64,000 bases of DNA from an uncultured Prevotella sp. (GTDB lineage Bacteria > Bacteroidota > Bacteroidia > Bacteroidales > Bacteroidaceae). The notes beneath the pieces are model-generated. The model was not told the DNA's origin, ran no database searches, and was given only the letters and a program-made list of their open reading frames with translations. Below are positions 17,256 to 25,639 of this stretch, one piece after another. The stretch covers positions 62,001 through 126,000 of the forward strand of contig CAMVUM010000005.1 in NCBI GenBank assembly GCA_947170725.1, in the 5' to 3' direction. Positions within the stretch are counted from its first letter, which is position 1. Each line of letters starts with the position of its first letter. Made by a program: the position numbers and the translations under genes.

Positions 17256-19029
17256 CTGTTTTTTTCTTTTCCGTCTGTTTCTTGCAGAAACGGTACATTT
17301 CTATGCCCCGTTTCGGAGCCTGATAACACAGTTCGAAGACATATCCCTCTTCCTCAAACATCGGCAACCGGTAGGCTGCGTCGTCGTGGGGAATGAGCAG
17401 GAAGCCATCTGCAGGTCGTTCATAATAGAAACTGCCGATGCGGTCGCCGAGATAGAAGTTCAGTTCGAAGAAGTGGAGCGGGTCGCCCTTGACCTTCAGG
17501 CTCAGTTCCATGAACTCGTAGAGCCGTCCCTCGGAAGCCGGTGCGCGGCGGTCGATTTCGGCCGCAATGTCCTTGACGGACTTGCTGTTGAGCACCGTCG
17601 GCGTATAGACACCGTCGAGAGCTATGTATAGCGCCATTATCAGTATGATCAGCCGTCCGGCAAGCAGCGTTCCCGTGGCTTTCCGCCACCGCCACCAGCA
17701 GATGCCGGCCACGGTGGGCACGAGCACTATCAGCCAGCTCATCAGCCCGCCTATGTCCTCCAGGGCGTGGAGCATGGCGATGTTTTGGCTTGCGTGGCGG
17801 CCCGTTCCGAAGATGCTTTCGGGAATGAGGCGAAACTCTACGGCTACGAAAGCCAGGAAGAGCAGCGACGTCAGCGAGGCCAGTGTGCCGCCGAAGATGC
17901 GCAGAATCTGCGGCCGGCGGTCGGCCGCGGTCAGAATCCACCGGGCTGCGAGATAGCCTATGAATGGATACATGGGCATGAGATAGACCGAACGTTTGCT
18001 TTCCGGTATGCAGTAGAAAACGAAAATTACGATGACGTTGACCCATGCGAAGAGGTCCGTTCCGTCCATTTCACGCACGGCCGTTGCCATCCGTCGCCAC
18101 ATCAGGTGTATCCGTCCTGTGGCAGTGTCGCCGGGTGACGCCCATGCCGCCATCCGTTGCCACGTTCCGCGATAGTCGGCGAAGAAAAGTGCTATGACGA
18201 GGAGCAGCGTCCAAGGAACATAACCGGCAACGAGCGTGACCACATTGAATGTCCATGGGAAATCGTGGGCCTTGTATGTCATCGTTCCGGTCATGCGGCC
18301 GATGTTTTCCTCATATATCAAGTCGATCAGCTCCTGTCCTCCGTTCTGCCATGCGGCGCAGAACCACGCAGCGTATAGCGAAAGGGAAAGCAGTCCGAAA
18401 GCGGCCAGACTGAAGAACGCACGCCAGAAGGAAACGCCTCTCAGCAGGAGGAACACACCCGTTGTCAGACAGGGCAGGACCGAGCCTATGGGGCCTTTGG
18501 TCAGCGTGCCGAGCCCCATGAGCAGTATGGCCATCCAGGGTATGCCGCGCATTCCGCGTTCATACCATCCGTAGAGTCCGTAGGTCGCGCCGACGATACA
18601 TGCCGTCAGAACCATGTCAACGCGGCAGTTTGCTCCGGCGCGGTGGAGCTCAAAACTGGTGTAGGCGACAAGGGCGGCTGTCAAGGCCGTCGTGTTGCCC
18701 TTCCGTCGGGCGTAGAACGCGAAGCCGCCCAGTGTCATCAGTATCAGCGCCACGGCCGACGGCAGCCGTGAAGTGACCTCCGTCACTTCTCCCCACAGGG
18801 CCGATACGGCGGCTATGCACCAATGGAAGAACGGCGGTTTATAGGCTATTTCGCCGTAGCTGTTTCGTGGCAGAATCCAGTTACCGTCTGTCAGCATGGT
18901 CATGGCCACGATTGACTCGCGGGGTTCGCCCTTGGTGTGGTAGTCAAAAAGTCCGATGAACGGCAACAGGGTGGCCACGCATATCAGCGTGAGCATCCAG
19001 AAAGTCTTGTTGTGAAGAAGTTGTCTCAT
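17233..19029 (-). CDS. ArnT-like glycosyltransferase, GT39/GT83 family, integral membrane
   Basis: A 598-residue polytopic enzyme. The start MRQLLHNKTFWML is preferred over an ATG 16 codons upstream because a -7 box lies in between. The GT-C signature is GLFDYHTKGEPRESIVAMTM, with the catalytic DxxExR-like region (YHTKGEPRE) in the first periplasmic loop, then GNWILPRNSYGEIAYKPPFF. About eleven hydrophobic helices follow. ArnT-type enzymes transfer a sugar from an undecaprenyl-phosphate carrier to lipid A or a glycan on the periplasmic face. Located in an LOS-like cluster, it probably decorates lipid A or core; donor sugar unknown. It heads a two-gene unit with the GT4. Confidence 0.85.
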   Translation of the reverse strand: MRQLLHNKTFWMLTLICVATLLPFIGLFDYHTKGEPRESIVAMTMLTDGNWILPRNSYGEIAYKPPFFHWCIAAVSALWGEVTEVTSRLPSAVALILMTLGGFAFYARRKGNTTALTAALVAYTSFELHRAGANCRVDMVLTACIVGATYGLYGWYERGMRGIPWMAILLMGLGTLTKGPIGSVLPCLTTGVFLLLRGVSFWRAFFSLAAFGLLSLSLYAAWFCAAWQNGGQELIDLIYEENIGRMTGTMTYKAHDFPWTFNVVTLVAGYVPWTLLLVIALFFADYRGTWQRMAAWASPGDTATGRIHLMWRRMATAVREMDGTDLFAWVNVIVIFVFYCIPESKRSVYLMPMYPFIGYLAARWILTAADRRPQILRIFGGTLASLTSLLFLAFVAVEFRLIPESIFGTGRHASQNIAMLHALEDIGGLMSWLIVLVPTVAGICWWRWRKATGTLLAGRLIILIMALYIALDGVYTPTVLNSKSVKDIAAEIDRRAPASEGRLYEFMELSLKVKGDPLHFFELNFYLGDRIGSFYYERPADGFLLIPHDDAAYRLPMFEEEGYVFELCYQAPKRGIEMYRFCKKQTEKKKTDGDENRI

Positions 19030-19033
19030 TCTG

Positions 19034-19041
19034 CAAAAGTA
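19034..19041 (-). promoter_or_regulatory. -7 promoter box (TACTTTTG) abutting the GT39 gene
   Basis: TACTTTTG on the minus strand ends 4 nt before the ATG at 19029; no good -33 was found. It decides the start and predicts a leaderless message. Confidence 0.5.
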
Positions 19042-19084
19042 CAAAGAAAAGGCGTAAAATGAGCATGAAACCAACAAAAAACCA

Positions 19085-19177
19085 CCCCGGTCCTCCCGAA
19101 GGGAGCTTGATATGTATTTGAGTCCGTATTGTAGCTCGAAGACTAATCACGATCCCTCCCATAGGGAGGGCCGGTTG
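19085..19177. repeat. REP-like inverted repeat
   Basis: CCCCGGTCCTCCC at the left and GGGAGGGCCGG at the right pair at 10 of 11 core positions, with a second internal palindrome CCCTCCCATAGGGAGGG. The internal AGGGAGCTTGATATG recurs as GGGAGCTTGAAATG at 31868 and GGAGCTTAATATG near 33660, indicating a dispersed family. Confidence 0.5.
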
Positions 19178-19225
19178 GTTTTCAGGTGATTTTTGGGCGG
19201 TTTTTTAGTGTTGTTGGTCTTTGTT

Positions 19226-19629
19226 TTCATGTCACAATAATATCACGGAATTTAACACTTAAAAATTTCAATTCCGGAGCGTGGCGAAGCGGAGATTTTG
19301 ACATTTTGGCACCACAGTCATCCAAAATATGGTCCGTCGCCGACCAACGGGGCTTTCCCGACTTTGCAGCGGGGCCGCTTTCGCGCTCCAACGGAGCCGC
19401 CGCCGTTCTGCAACGGCAGCCCCGTTGGAAGGCCGTAAGGCCCTTATTGCAAAATAAAATCGGACAAAAAGTTGCACACTTCTGCCTGTTTTGCCGTAAC
19501 GTGCTGACCGTCAGACGGCAAAAGATGCACGCGCAAAACTCGCGAATTTGCGGCCACGGGATTTCCGTTTCAGAATATTGCAGGGATTTTGATGTGTTTG
19601 TCAGAATTATTCCGAGTTTTTAACACTTT
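19226..19629 (+). repeat. Dispersed ~400-bp repeat, copy A, with 85-nt structured core
   Basis: Shares near-full-length similarity with 31422-31826 and 41218-41597 (both inverted relative to this one). The core 19344-19428 folds as an 11-bp closing stem (CCAACGGGGCT with AGCCCCGTTGG) around three hairpins: AGCGG/CCGCT (19368-19379), GCTCC/GGAGC (19385-19397) and GCCGTT/AACGGC (19402-19417). TTTAACACTT occurs at both ends. An ORF of 145 codons spans the repeat, but copy C breaks the same frame with a stop, so I treat it as a structured non-coding element. Confidence 0.75.
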
Positions 19630-20020
19630 GGAAGGTGTGCGTGACAACTCGGCTGTTTACCTGATTGAAATTCAGCTCCGTGTAGGTATGTCATTTGGTG
19701 CGTCCGGAATGTCGGTTGTAGGCGATAGATTTTAGTGATGCACTACGGTGAATCACCCCGATGAACCACTAAAAATGGGTGTATCCCCACTGTGTGATGA
19801 AGATACGTTATACTTGTCACAATAAGTTGGATCGTTGCCTATGTGCATCCGCAGGATGGACGCGATTCTGAATACGGAGCATATCAGAAAACGGGTATAG
19901 GCCGTGTTTTGCAGAAAAATCCGGTGAGGAAACGGATTGTATGGCTATGATAAGGTCAGATTAAAGACGTATGGCGTAAGAAAAGAGAGGCCGCAGGGCG
20001 GTACTTTCAGTAAAGTTTTG
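19630..20020. other. Gene-free stretch between copy A and the PLP-enzyme promoter
   Basis: No ORF with family resemblance on either strand. The only recurring piece is GGAATGTCGGTTGTAGGC near 19708, echoed by GAAATGTCGGTTGTCGGC near 34730 in another gap. No tRNA or recognised riboswitch was seen. Confidence 0.4.
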
Positions 20021-20028
20021 TAACTTTG
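20021..20028 (+). promoter_or_regulatory. -7 promoter box of the amino-phosphate cassette
   Basis: TAACTTTG matches TAnnTTTG, 32 nt before the ATG of the PLP-enzyme gene. The three following genes overlap and end in one terminator, so this should drive all of them. Confidence 0.6.
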
Positions 20029-20060
20029 CGGCTAAAACATTAACTTTCAAAAAACAAGTC

Positions 20061-21110
20061 ATGAACTACCTTGACAGAAACGAGTTTAACTTTGAACCGT
20101 CCGAACGGGTCAAAGAAGCCTTCAGAAATTTCGATATAAGCAACTTCTGTTTCTATACGCGCATATATGACCGTGGCAAGAAAAGCATACTGTCAGAATA
20201 TCTGTCCGGACTCTATGGCATCGACGAAAAGCAGGTCATACTGGGCTATGGCGCAGAAGACCTGCTGAAGATGGCTATCCACTTCTTCCTGACGGACGGA
20301 GACAACAAGACGATGCTCATCCCGAAATTCTCCTGGTGGTACTACAAGTCAATAGCCAGCGAGGTGGAAGGTGAGACAATTCAGTATCCGGTCTATGAGA
20401 CGGAAGACACTTTCAGGTATGACATGGACGAACTGCTGGCCATGATCGCCGACGTCAACCCCCGCATACTGCTCATCGCGTCTCCCAACAATCCTACGGG
20501 CAACGGGCTGACCGCCGGGGAGATGGCCCACATAATGGGAACCGTGCCGGAGGATACCATCGTCGTTGTCGACGAGGCCTACGCGTCGTTCACAGGCAGC
20601 GACACGGGATATATCAAGGAACTGGTGGAGAGACATCCCAACATGATTGTCTGCCGGACTTTCTCGAAATTCTACGGTCTGCCCGGACTGCGGCTCGGCT
20701 TCGGGTTTACGGGACAGAGCGAGCTCATGGAGCGTTTCAGCCGCTATGCCAACAAATATCTCGGTTACGACCGGCTGTCCGAAGAGATGGGCATCGCCGC
20801 ACTGGAGTCGGAAGACCACTACCGGAAGATAGCCGAAGTGATGGACGAGGCACGGCGGATGTACACGGAAGAAATTGGCGCGCTGAAAGGATTTAAGGTC
20901 TACAGATCCGTAGCTAACTTCATTCTCATCAAATATCCGATAGAACTGAAGCCGGCCCTGCAGGCGGAATTTGCCGGGGAGGACTATAAGGTGAAGTTCA
21001 TGGACGAGCCGGACCTGAACACTCATATGCGCATCACCCTCGGACGCCGCGAGCAGAACAGGACCGTGGCCGACGTGATATTAAGGATAGCAAAACAGGC
21101 AGGACTATGA
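20061..21110 (+). CDS. HisC-like PLP-dependent aminotransferase/decarboxylase (fold type I), first gene of a LicC/LicD cassette
   Basis: At 349 residues it is the size of histidinol-phosphate aminotransferase. SPNNPTG (141-147) and VVDEAY (Asp171) bind the cofactor, Lys203 in TFSKFYGLPGLRLGFGF is the Schiff-base lysine, and MRITLG near the end carries the substrate-carboxylate/phosphate arginine. Location argues against histidine synthesis: no his genes are nearby and it overlaps by 4 bp (ATGA) a LicC-like nucleotidyltransferase, followed by LicD. HisC-like enzymes in Campylobacter capsule loci are known to make ethanolamine phosphate (L-serine-phosphate decarboxylase) or serinol phosphate (aminotransferase). 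By analogy this enzyme may make the amino-phosphate that the next gene activates. That role is inference. Confidence 0.85.
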   Translation: MNYLDRNEFNFEPSERVKEAFRNFDISNFCFYTRIYDRGKKSILSEYLSGLYGIDEKQVILGYGAEDLLKMAIHFFLTDGDNKTMLIPKFSWWYYKSIASEVEGETIQYPVYETEDTFRYDMDELLAMIADVNPRILLIASPNNPTGNGLTAGEMAHIMGTVPEDTIVVVDEAYASFTGSDTGYIKELVERHPNMIVCRTFSKFYGLPGLRLGFGFTGQSELMERFSRYANKYLGYDRLSEEMGIAALESEDHYRKIAEVMDEARRMYTEEIGALKGFKVYRSVANFILIKYPIELKPALQAEFAGEDYKVKFMDEPDLNTHMRITLGRREQNRTVADVILRIAKQAGL

Positions 21111-21838
21111 TAGCGGTTATTCTTGCGGCCGGAATGGCCTCGCGTCTGCGTCCGCTGACGGACGACAGGCCGAAATGTATGCTCAAGGTCGGCAGCCGCA
21201 CGCTGCTGCAACGCACCGTTGACGCCCTGCTTGCGGCCGGAAACATCACGGAGCTGGTGGTCGTGACGGGCTATCGCGGAGACATGATACGCGGTTTCCT
21301 CACGGAAAACTATCCGCATCTGGCTGTCCGCTTCATCGACAATGCCGACTACAGCACGACAAACAACATCTATTCGCTGTGGCTCACGCGTGAGCATGTG
21401 GCCGGCCGTGACTTTATACTTCTGGACAGTGACATACTCTTCGACCCGCAGACAGTGGCGCGGGTGCTGTCCGTGGCGGAAACCAACCTCGCCCTCAACC
21501 GCCACGAATTGGGCGAAGAGGAGATAAAGATAATCACCGACGGCGACGGCTTTGTGACGGAAATCAGCAAGACGTGTTCCATCGAACAGAGCATAGGCGA
21601 GTCCGTGGGCATAGAAAAAATGAACGCCGGCTATTCCAAGGTTCTGTTTGAAGAACTGGAGACCATAATATGTGACGAGAAGCAGACCGGCGTTTTCTAT
21701 GAGCGGGCCTTCGAGAGGCTTATCCCGCGTGGTCACAAATTCCGCGTGACAGACGTGACCGACCTCTTCTCGATGGAGCTTGACACGGTTGAGGACTTTG
21801 AACAGGCCAAGGACAGGATACCGGAAGAACTTTTCTGA
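21107..21838 (+). CDS. LicC-like NTP transferase (probable CTP:phospho-amine cytidylyltransferase)
   Basis: A 243-residue nucleotidyltransferase. MIAVILAAGMASRLRPLT and the following DRPKCMLKVG are the nucleotide-binding loop and signature lysine; FILLDSDILFD near 104 holds the metal-binding Asp. Size and the short C-terminal region match LicC, which makes CDP-choline from phosphocholine, rather than the larger glucose-1-phosphate enzymes. It overlaps the PLP-enzyme gene by 4 bp and abuts licD with a 1-bp overlap (TGATG), so the three are made together. Expected role is CDP-activation of the small phosphate ester made by the upstream enzyme; the base and substrate need biochemistry. Confidence 0.87.
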   Translation: MIAVILAAGMASRLRPLTDDRPKCMLKVGSRTLLQRTVDALLAAGNITELVVVTGYRGDMIRGFLTENYPHLAVRFIDNADYSTTNNIYSLWLTREHVAGRDFILLDSDILFDPQTVARVLSVAETNLALNRHELGEEEIKIITDGDGFVTEISKTCSIEQSIGESVGIEKMNAGYSKVLFEELETIICDEKQTGVFYERAFERLIPRGHKFRVTDVTDLFSMELDTVEDFEQAKDRIPEELF

Positions 21839-22692
21839 TGGCCGGGCGGACTAAAAAAGAAAGAAACAACATGGTGGAATATGACATAAAGGACGTGCAG
21901 GGCCGTATAATACGCATATTGAACGTAGTGGACGGCGTGTGCAGGGAACACGGATTGACATACTATCTGTGGGCCGGAACGATGCTCGGTGCCGTGCGCC
22001 ACAAAGGCTTTATCCCGTGGGACGACGATGCGGACATAGCCATGCCGCGTGAAGACTATGAGAAACTGATAAGCCATCCGGAGTGGATGCCGGAGCCGTT
22101 TGAGTTCATCTGTGCCGAAAATGACGGTGACTATCCGTTGCCGTTCGCCAAAATACAGGATGGAAGTACCACCATCATTGAGCGTATGCACCTGAAATAT
22201 CTCGGCGGAATCTATATCGATGTCTTTCCGCTGGACGGTGTGCCGGCCGGAAAACTGGCACGGCGTTGTCATTTTGCCAGGTATCAGTTCTATAAGAAAG
22301 TGCTTTATTATATCTATCGTGACCCTTACAAGCATGGCCACGGTCCGAGCAGCTGGATTCCGTTGCTCTGCAGACGGCTGTTCACACAGGACGGTGTGCA
22401 GAAAAGCATACGGAAAATAATGATGAAGTACGGTTATGACTCGTCAGAACAGGTGGCCGACTATGACGACGGTATGCGAGGCATAACGGATAAGAATGTC
22501 ATAGGAAAGCCGGCGCCATATATGTTTGATGGACATGAACTGTTGGGCGTGGAACGGTATGACGCCTATCTGAGCAATAAATATGGCGACTATATGACCA
22601 TACCTAAAGCCTGTGACCGTCATCAGCATAAGTTCCATTTTGTGGATCTTGACCATTCATACCGTGAAAATCAGGATATGATGGGACAATAA
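21838..22692 (+). CDS. LicD family phosphotransferase
   Basis: A 284-residue LicD/FKTN-type enzyme. The core motif LTYYLWAGTMLGAVRHKGFI, then PWDDDADIAMPREDYEKL near residue 60, includes the WDDD(A/I)D metal-binding aspartates; GIYIDVFPLDGVPAG near 122 is the second LicD motif. LicD proteins transfer phosphocholine or a similar phospho-alcohol from CDP onto a cell-surface glycan. The start could also be 11 codons on (MVEYDIKDVQ); the ATG overlapping the previous stop is used here. It ends on the left arm of a 20-bp terminator hairpin. In this setting the likely acceptor is LOS or another glycan made by surrounding genes. Confidence 0.9.
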   Translation: MAGRTKKERNNMVEYDIKDVQGRIIRILNVVDGVCREHGLTYYLWAGTMLGAVRHKGFIPWDDDADIAMPREDYEKLISHPEWMPEPFEFICAENDGDYPLPFAKIQDGSTTIIERMHLKYLGGIYIDVFPLDGVPAGKLARRCHFARYQFYKKVLYYIYRDPYKHGHGPSSWIPLLCRRLFTQDGVQKSIRKIMMKYGYDSSEQVADYDDGMRGITDKNVIGKPAPYMFDGHELLGVERYDAYLSNKYGDYMTIPKACDRHQHKFHFVDLDHSYRENQDMMGQ

Positions 22693-22739
22693 GAAACCGG
22701 GAAGTCAAAGTCTTTTCCTCTTTGACTTCCCGGTTTCTT
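22691..22739. terminator. Strong hairpin terminator after licD
   Basis: A perfect 20-bp stem, AAGAAACCGGGAAGTCAAAG (22691-22710) with its complement (22720-22739), around a 9-nt loop TCTTTTCCT, followed by TTT. The symmetry means it can also stop the converging minus-strand transcript that ends in the kinase gene. Confidence 0.9.
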
Positions 22740-22793
22740 TATGGTTGTAAAGGTATAAATAAAGATTGGAAACGATTGTATGCGCGGAGTTAT

Positions 22794-23549
22794 TCATAAC
22801 TCCAGCCTGAAATCCACTTCATGCTTCTTCTGATAGCGGATCCAGAACTTGCGCCTTTCCTCCAGGGCGTAGCCCAGCGCCTCTTCTTCATCGAACCCTC
22901 TTGCGGCGGCATACTCGCGTATCATGAGCGTGAAGAACCGTTTCGGCCCCCAGAGGCGCTTGAAGTTGGACAGACCTTTCTGCATCGTGACGGAACCGAA
23001 ATACATGCGGTTGATGTCGACAAGTGAGAACCGGTAGGCTCCGGACGGCGTACGGGTGTATAGGATATTGCCTGGAGAGTAGTCGAGGTGCATGAGCTGT
23101 TTCTCGTGGATGGTCGCCGTGAAGCGTGCAAACTCCGCTGCCAGTGTCTCGTATGTGCCTTCCTCGGCATTGCCGATGTCGTATAGAGTGTGCTCGTATG
23201 GACACTGGATGCTGACGAAATAGCTGAAACCGAGCAGTCCGAAGCGGCGCTCCTCGATGTATGCCACGGCTTCGGGAGTGCTGATGCCGCGCGAAAGGAG
23301 TATCTGCGGATAGTTGTAGGCCCGCAGTCCCTTTGGCTTGCGTATGCCGGATGAATATATCAGAAGATTCGGTCCTGAGGGGCGGTGGTAGCGCTTTACG
23401 TTGAGCATGGTGCCGTCGGGAAGCGTGAACACCTTGATTGTGTTGCGCCCTTCGTGGATAGTGTCTCCACTGGTTGAAAAGACGTCGGGTATGCTTTCGA
23501 TGAAGCCGCTCAGATGGCTGTACTGCGGATTGGTCTGTATGGTGGTCAT
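22794..23549 (-). CDS. InaA/KdkA-like lipopolysaccharide kinase
   Basis: A 251-residue eukaryotic-like kinase of the LPS-kinase group. VFTLPDGTMLNVKRYHRPSG holds the ATP-binding lysine, HLDYSPGNILY near residue 150 is the catalytic loop (HxDxxxxN), and LVDINRMYFG is the DFG-equivalent. Such kinases phosphorylate Kdo or heptose in the inner core; Bacteroides lipid A-Kdo is known to carry Kdo-4-phosphate. A start 11 codons upstream (23582) would overlap the preceding gene; the Met at 23549, 13 bp after that stop, is more natural. It is the last gene of a minus-strand run from msbA-like through galactofuranosyltransferase, consistent with core assembly. Confidence 0.83.
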   Translation of the reverse strand: MTTIQTNPQYSHLSGFIESIPDVFSTSGDTIHEGRNTIKVFTLPDGTMLNVKRYHRPSGPNLLIYSSGIRKPKGLRAYNYPQILLSRGISTPEAVAYIEERRFGLLGFSYFVSIQCPYEHTLYDIGNAEEGTYETLAAEFARFTATIHEKQLMHLDYSPGNILYTRTPSGAYRFSLVDINRMYFGSVTMQKGLSNFKRLWGPKRFFTLMIREYAAARGFDEEEALGYALEERRKFWIRYQKKHEVDFRLEL

Positions 23550-23562
23550 TCTGATGTCTTTT

Positions 23563-24600
23563 TTATTTGTCGAGTGTCTCACAGGCTTCTTTGATGGCGC
23601 GTTTGAGGTAGTGGCCTTCTATGAAGCGGTCGCTGAGGCGCAGGGCGTTTTTACGCATGGCGGCATAGTCGTCGGACGTGATACCGTCAAGAGCCCTGGT
23701 GAGGTCGGATATGCTGTCGATGCAGATGCCTATCTGCTCCTTGCGGACGAAAGAGGCAAGTGCGGCGTTGCTCCATATAATGATGGGTAGTCCGGCACGG
23801 ATGTAGAACGAAACCTTGTGGGGAGAGTTGTATGTGAGGTATTCACCGAAATTGCCGGTGCATCCGTCAAGCGAATCTCCGTCCCATACGAGGCCGAAAT
23901 CTCCGTCGACGTCGCTTATGAATGTGTCTGGGGGAGTGAAATCGTGGAATATGATGTCGTCACATTCGCGCAGTGACGGCAGCCCGTCACGATTGCCGTA
24001 GATATGGAGCTTGTAGCCTTTGATGATGTCGGGAAGGAGCGTGATGAAGGCGTTTTTGCGCATGGCTAAGGCTCCGGCATATACGATGCGGGCCTGTCCC
24101 GGTGTATATGATGATGTCTCGCGGCATCTGGCTTCCGACTGATAGTCGAAGACGCCCAGCACACCGGTTGGTTTGGTCAGTCCGTGGACCTTCAGCCACT
24201 GTTTCATTGTATTGTTTGAGGCTATGACATAATCGGCGCACATGAGGCGGCCGATTTCCTTTTTCTCCGTCAGTTTCTTGCGTCTGAAGACTCCGAGGTC
24301 GTGAATCAGGGCTATGGTCTTTGCTCCACGCAGTCTGGCAACGCCGCAGATGAAGGTGAAATACTTCTTGATGGGATATTGAAGGAACACGATGTCGCCC
24401 GGACGAACCCTTAGCATATAGACCAGAACGCCGATGAGATTGTAAAGGAACGTTACAATCTTGTTACGGCTGAATGAGCGCGGCAGGCTGAGGTTGGTTC
24501 CACCTATACGGGAAATGATGTCCTCGTTGTCAGTCCGGGCCTTGTTGCCGGAACTGGCTGTTCCGCGATAGTTGCGCGAGATATAGCATAATCTTTTCAT
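23563..24600 (-). CDS. Galactofuranosyltransferase-like glycosyltransferase (WbbI-type)
   Basis: A 345-residue protein with a GT-B-like layout: MKRLCYISRNYRGTASSGNK at the start, IALIHDLGVFRRKK near 115, IVYAGALAMRKNAFI near 193, and a C-terminal block GLVWDGDSLDGCTGNFGEYL followed by KVSFYIRAGLPIIIW. That last block is characteristic of beta-1,6-galactofuranosyltransferases such as WbbI. The presence of glf in the window supports a Galf donor. It lies 13 bp upstream of the kinase and 145 bp downstream of the acyltransferase, a gap filled by a tandem repeat. Assigned by motif recall, so the exact linkage is uncertain. Confidence 0.82.
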   Translation of the reverse strand: MKRLCYISRNYRGTASSGNKARTDNEDIISRIGGTNLSLPRSFSRNKIVTFLYNLIGVLVYMLRVRPGDIVFLQYPIKKYFTFICGVARLRGAKTIALIHDLGVFRRKKLTEKKEIGRLMCADYVIASNNTMKQWLKVHGLTKPTGVLGVFDYQSEARCRETSSYTPGQARIVYAGALAMRKNAFITLLPDIIKGYKLHIYGNRDGLPSLRECDDIIFHDFTPPDTFISDVDGDFGLVWDGDSLDGCTGNFGEYLTYNSPHKVSFYIRAGLPIIIWSNAALASFVRKEQIGICIDSISDLTRALDGITSDDYAAMRKNALRLSDRFIEGHYLKRAIKEACETLDK

Positions 24601-24655
24601 TTCTGTCTGTTTTTAAGTACATAAAGAGTTAATGGTGCTGACGGCGCAGTTGGCG

Positions 24656-24751
24656 GCTTGCGGTCATTGGCGCTTTTGGTCATTGGCGCTTTTGGTCATT
24701 GGTGCTTGCGGTCATTGGCGGTCTGTGGTCATTGGAGGCTTGCGGTCATTG
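24656..24751 (-). repeat. 16-17-bp minisatellite overlapping the acyltransferase stop codon
   Basis: Six imperfect units of the form GCTT(GC/TT)GGTCATTGGC run end to end, each keeping GGTCATTGG. On the minus strand each contains CCAATGA, and the first unit read by the ribosome supplies the TGA stop of the acyltransferase gene. Slippage could alter the array length without touching the protein. Confidence 0.8.
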
Positions 24752-25639
24752 GCGCTTGCGCTTCCAGCGGTTGTGCGTCCATAGATACGTGTGGGGCGTT
24801 GTGCGTATCGATTCTTCCAACATGGCGAAGAAGCGACGGGTTATTTCAAACTCTTCGAGTTCCTGCGGACGGTCTGTCAGAAGGCGGAAGGTGCAGACAT
24901 AACGGCCGCGCCGCGGACGTTGCATGTCGACGTAGAAGACGGCGTTGTTCATTTTGCGCATTATCCGCTCGGCTCCCGTGAAGACGGGGGTGTCGTGATT
25001 GAGGAAGTCGAGCCACAGATGGATGTTCTCCCACTTCGGCGTTTGGTCGGCGATGTAGCCGAAGAGCGACATGCGGTTCTCCCGCTTTAATTCCACCAGA
25101 CGGCGCAGGATGTCTTTCTTGGGTATGCACACGCCGCCCATGCTCTGACGGATGTCGATGAAGAGACGGTCGAAGGCTTTGTTGTAGAGCGGGTGGTAGA
25201 TGAGGCCCATGACGGCGTCGTTGTGGCGGTCGAAGGCAATGCCGGTGGCGGAGAGCCACTCCCAGTTGCAGTAGTGGCCGAGTATGGCGGCGCAGGTCTG
25301 GCCGCGATCGAAACATTGCTCTATCTGCTCGGCGTTGCGGAACTCAATGTGTTTCAGCAGCCGGTCGGGACTGATGGACAGGAGCTTGATTGTTTCGTTG
25401 AAATAGTCGCATAGAAATTGGTAGAAGCGGCGCTCGATGTGTTTTATTTCCTTCAGGCTTTTGTCGGGGAACGATGTCGTGAGGTTCTTTCGGACAATCT
25501 TCCTGCGGTATCTCACGATGTGGTAGACGATGATGAATCCAATGTCTGACAGCAGATAAAGCACTCGCAGAGGCAACAGCGACACGGCGTGGAACACAGC
25601 GTGCAGTATTGTGTATGTTATGTTTTCCTTCTTGTTCAT
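24746..25639 (-). CDS. LpxL/HtrB-type lysophospholipid (lipid A) acyltransferase
   Basis: A 297-residue inner-membrane protein with an N-terminal hydrophobic stretch (LLPLRVLYLLSDIGFIIVYH) and the acyltransferase motif GHYCNWEWLSA near residue 122 (HxxxxE type, as in LpxL/LpxM). YIADQTPKWENIHLWLDFLN near 200 and TGAERIMRKMNNAVFYVDMQ also fit the family. It adds a secondary acyl chain to lipid A on the cytoplasmic face. Its ATG overlaps the stop of the upstream LtaS-like gene by 4 bp, so they are coupled, and msbA-like precedes them. The final codons and stop lie in a minisatellite. Confidence 0.9.
   Translation of the reverse strand: MNKKENITYTILHAVFHAVSLLPLRVLYLLSDIGFIIVYHIVRYRRKIVRKNLTTSFPDKSLKEIKHIERRFYQFLCDYFNETIKLLSISPDRLLKHIEFRNAEQIEQCFDRGQTCAAILGHYCNWEWLSATGIAFDRHNDAVMGLIYHPLYNKAFDRLFIDIRQSMGGVCIPKKDILRRLVELKRENRMSLFGYIADQTPKWENIHLWLDFLNHDTPVFTGAERIMRKMNNAVFYVDMQRPRRGRYVCTFRLLTDRPQELEEFEITRRFFAMLEESIRTTPHTYLWTHNRWKRKRQ

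Noticed and set aside
19186..19623. 145-codon ORF across repeat copy A (and a similar 154-codon ORF in copy B, 31428-31892)
   Set aside because: Copy C carries a stop in the same frame, the frame runs through a strongly base-paired core, and no start context or family resemblance is seen. Better explained as a structured repeat.
24656..24751. CRISPR-like array
   Set aside because: Units are 16-17 bp back to back with no unique spacers, and no cas gene is present, so it is a minisatellite.
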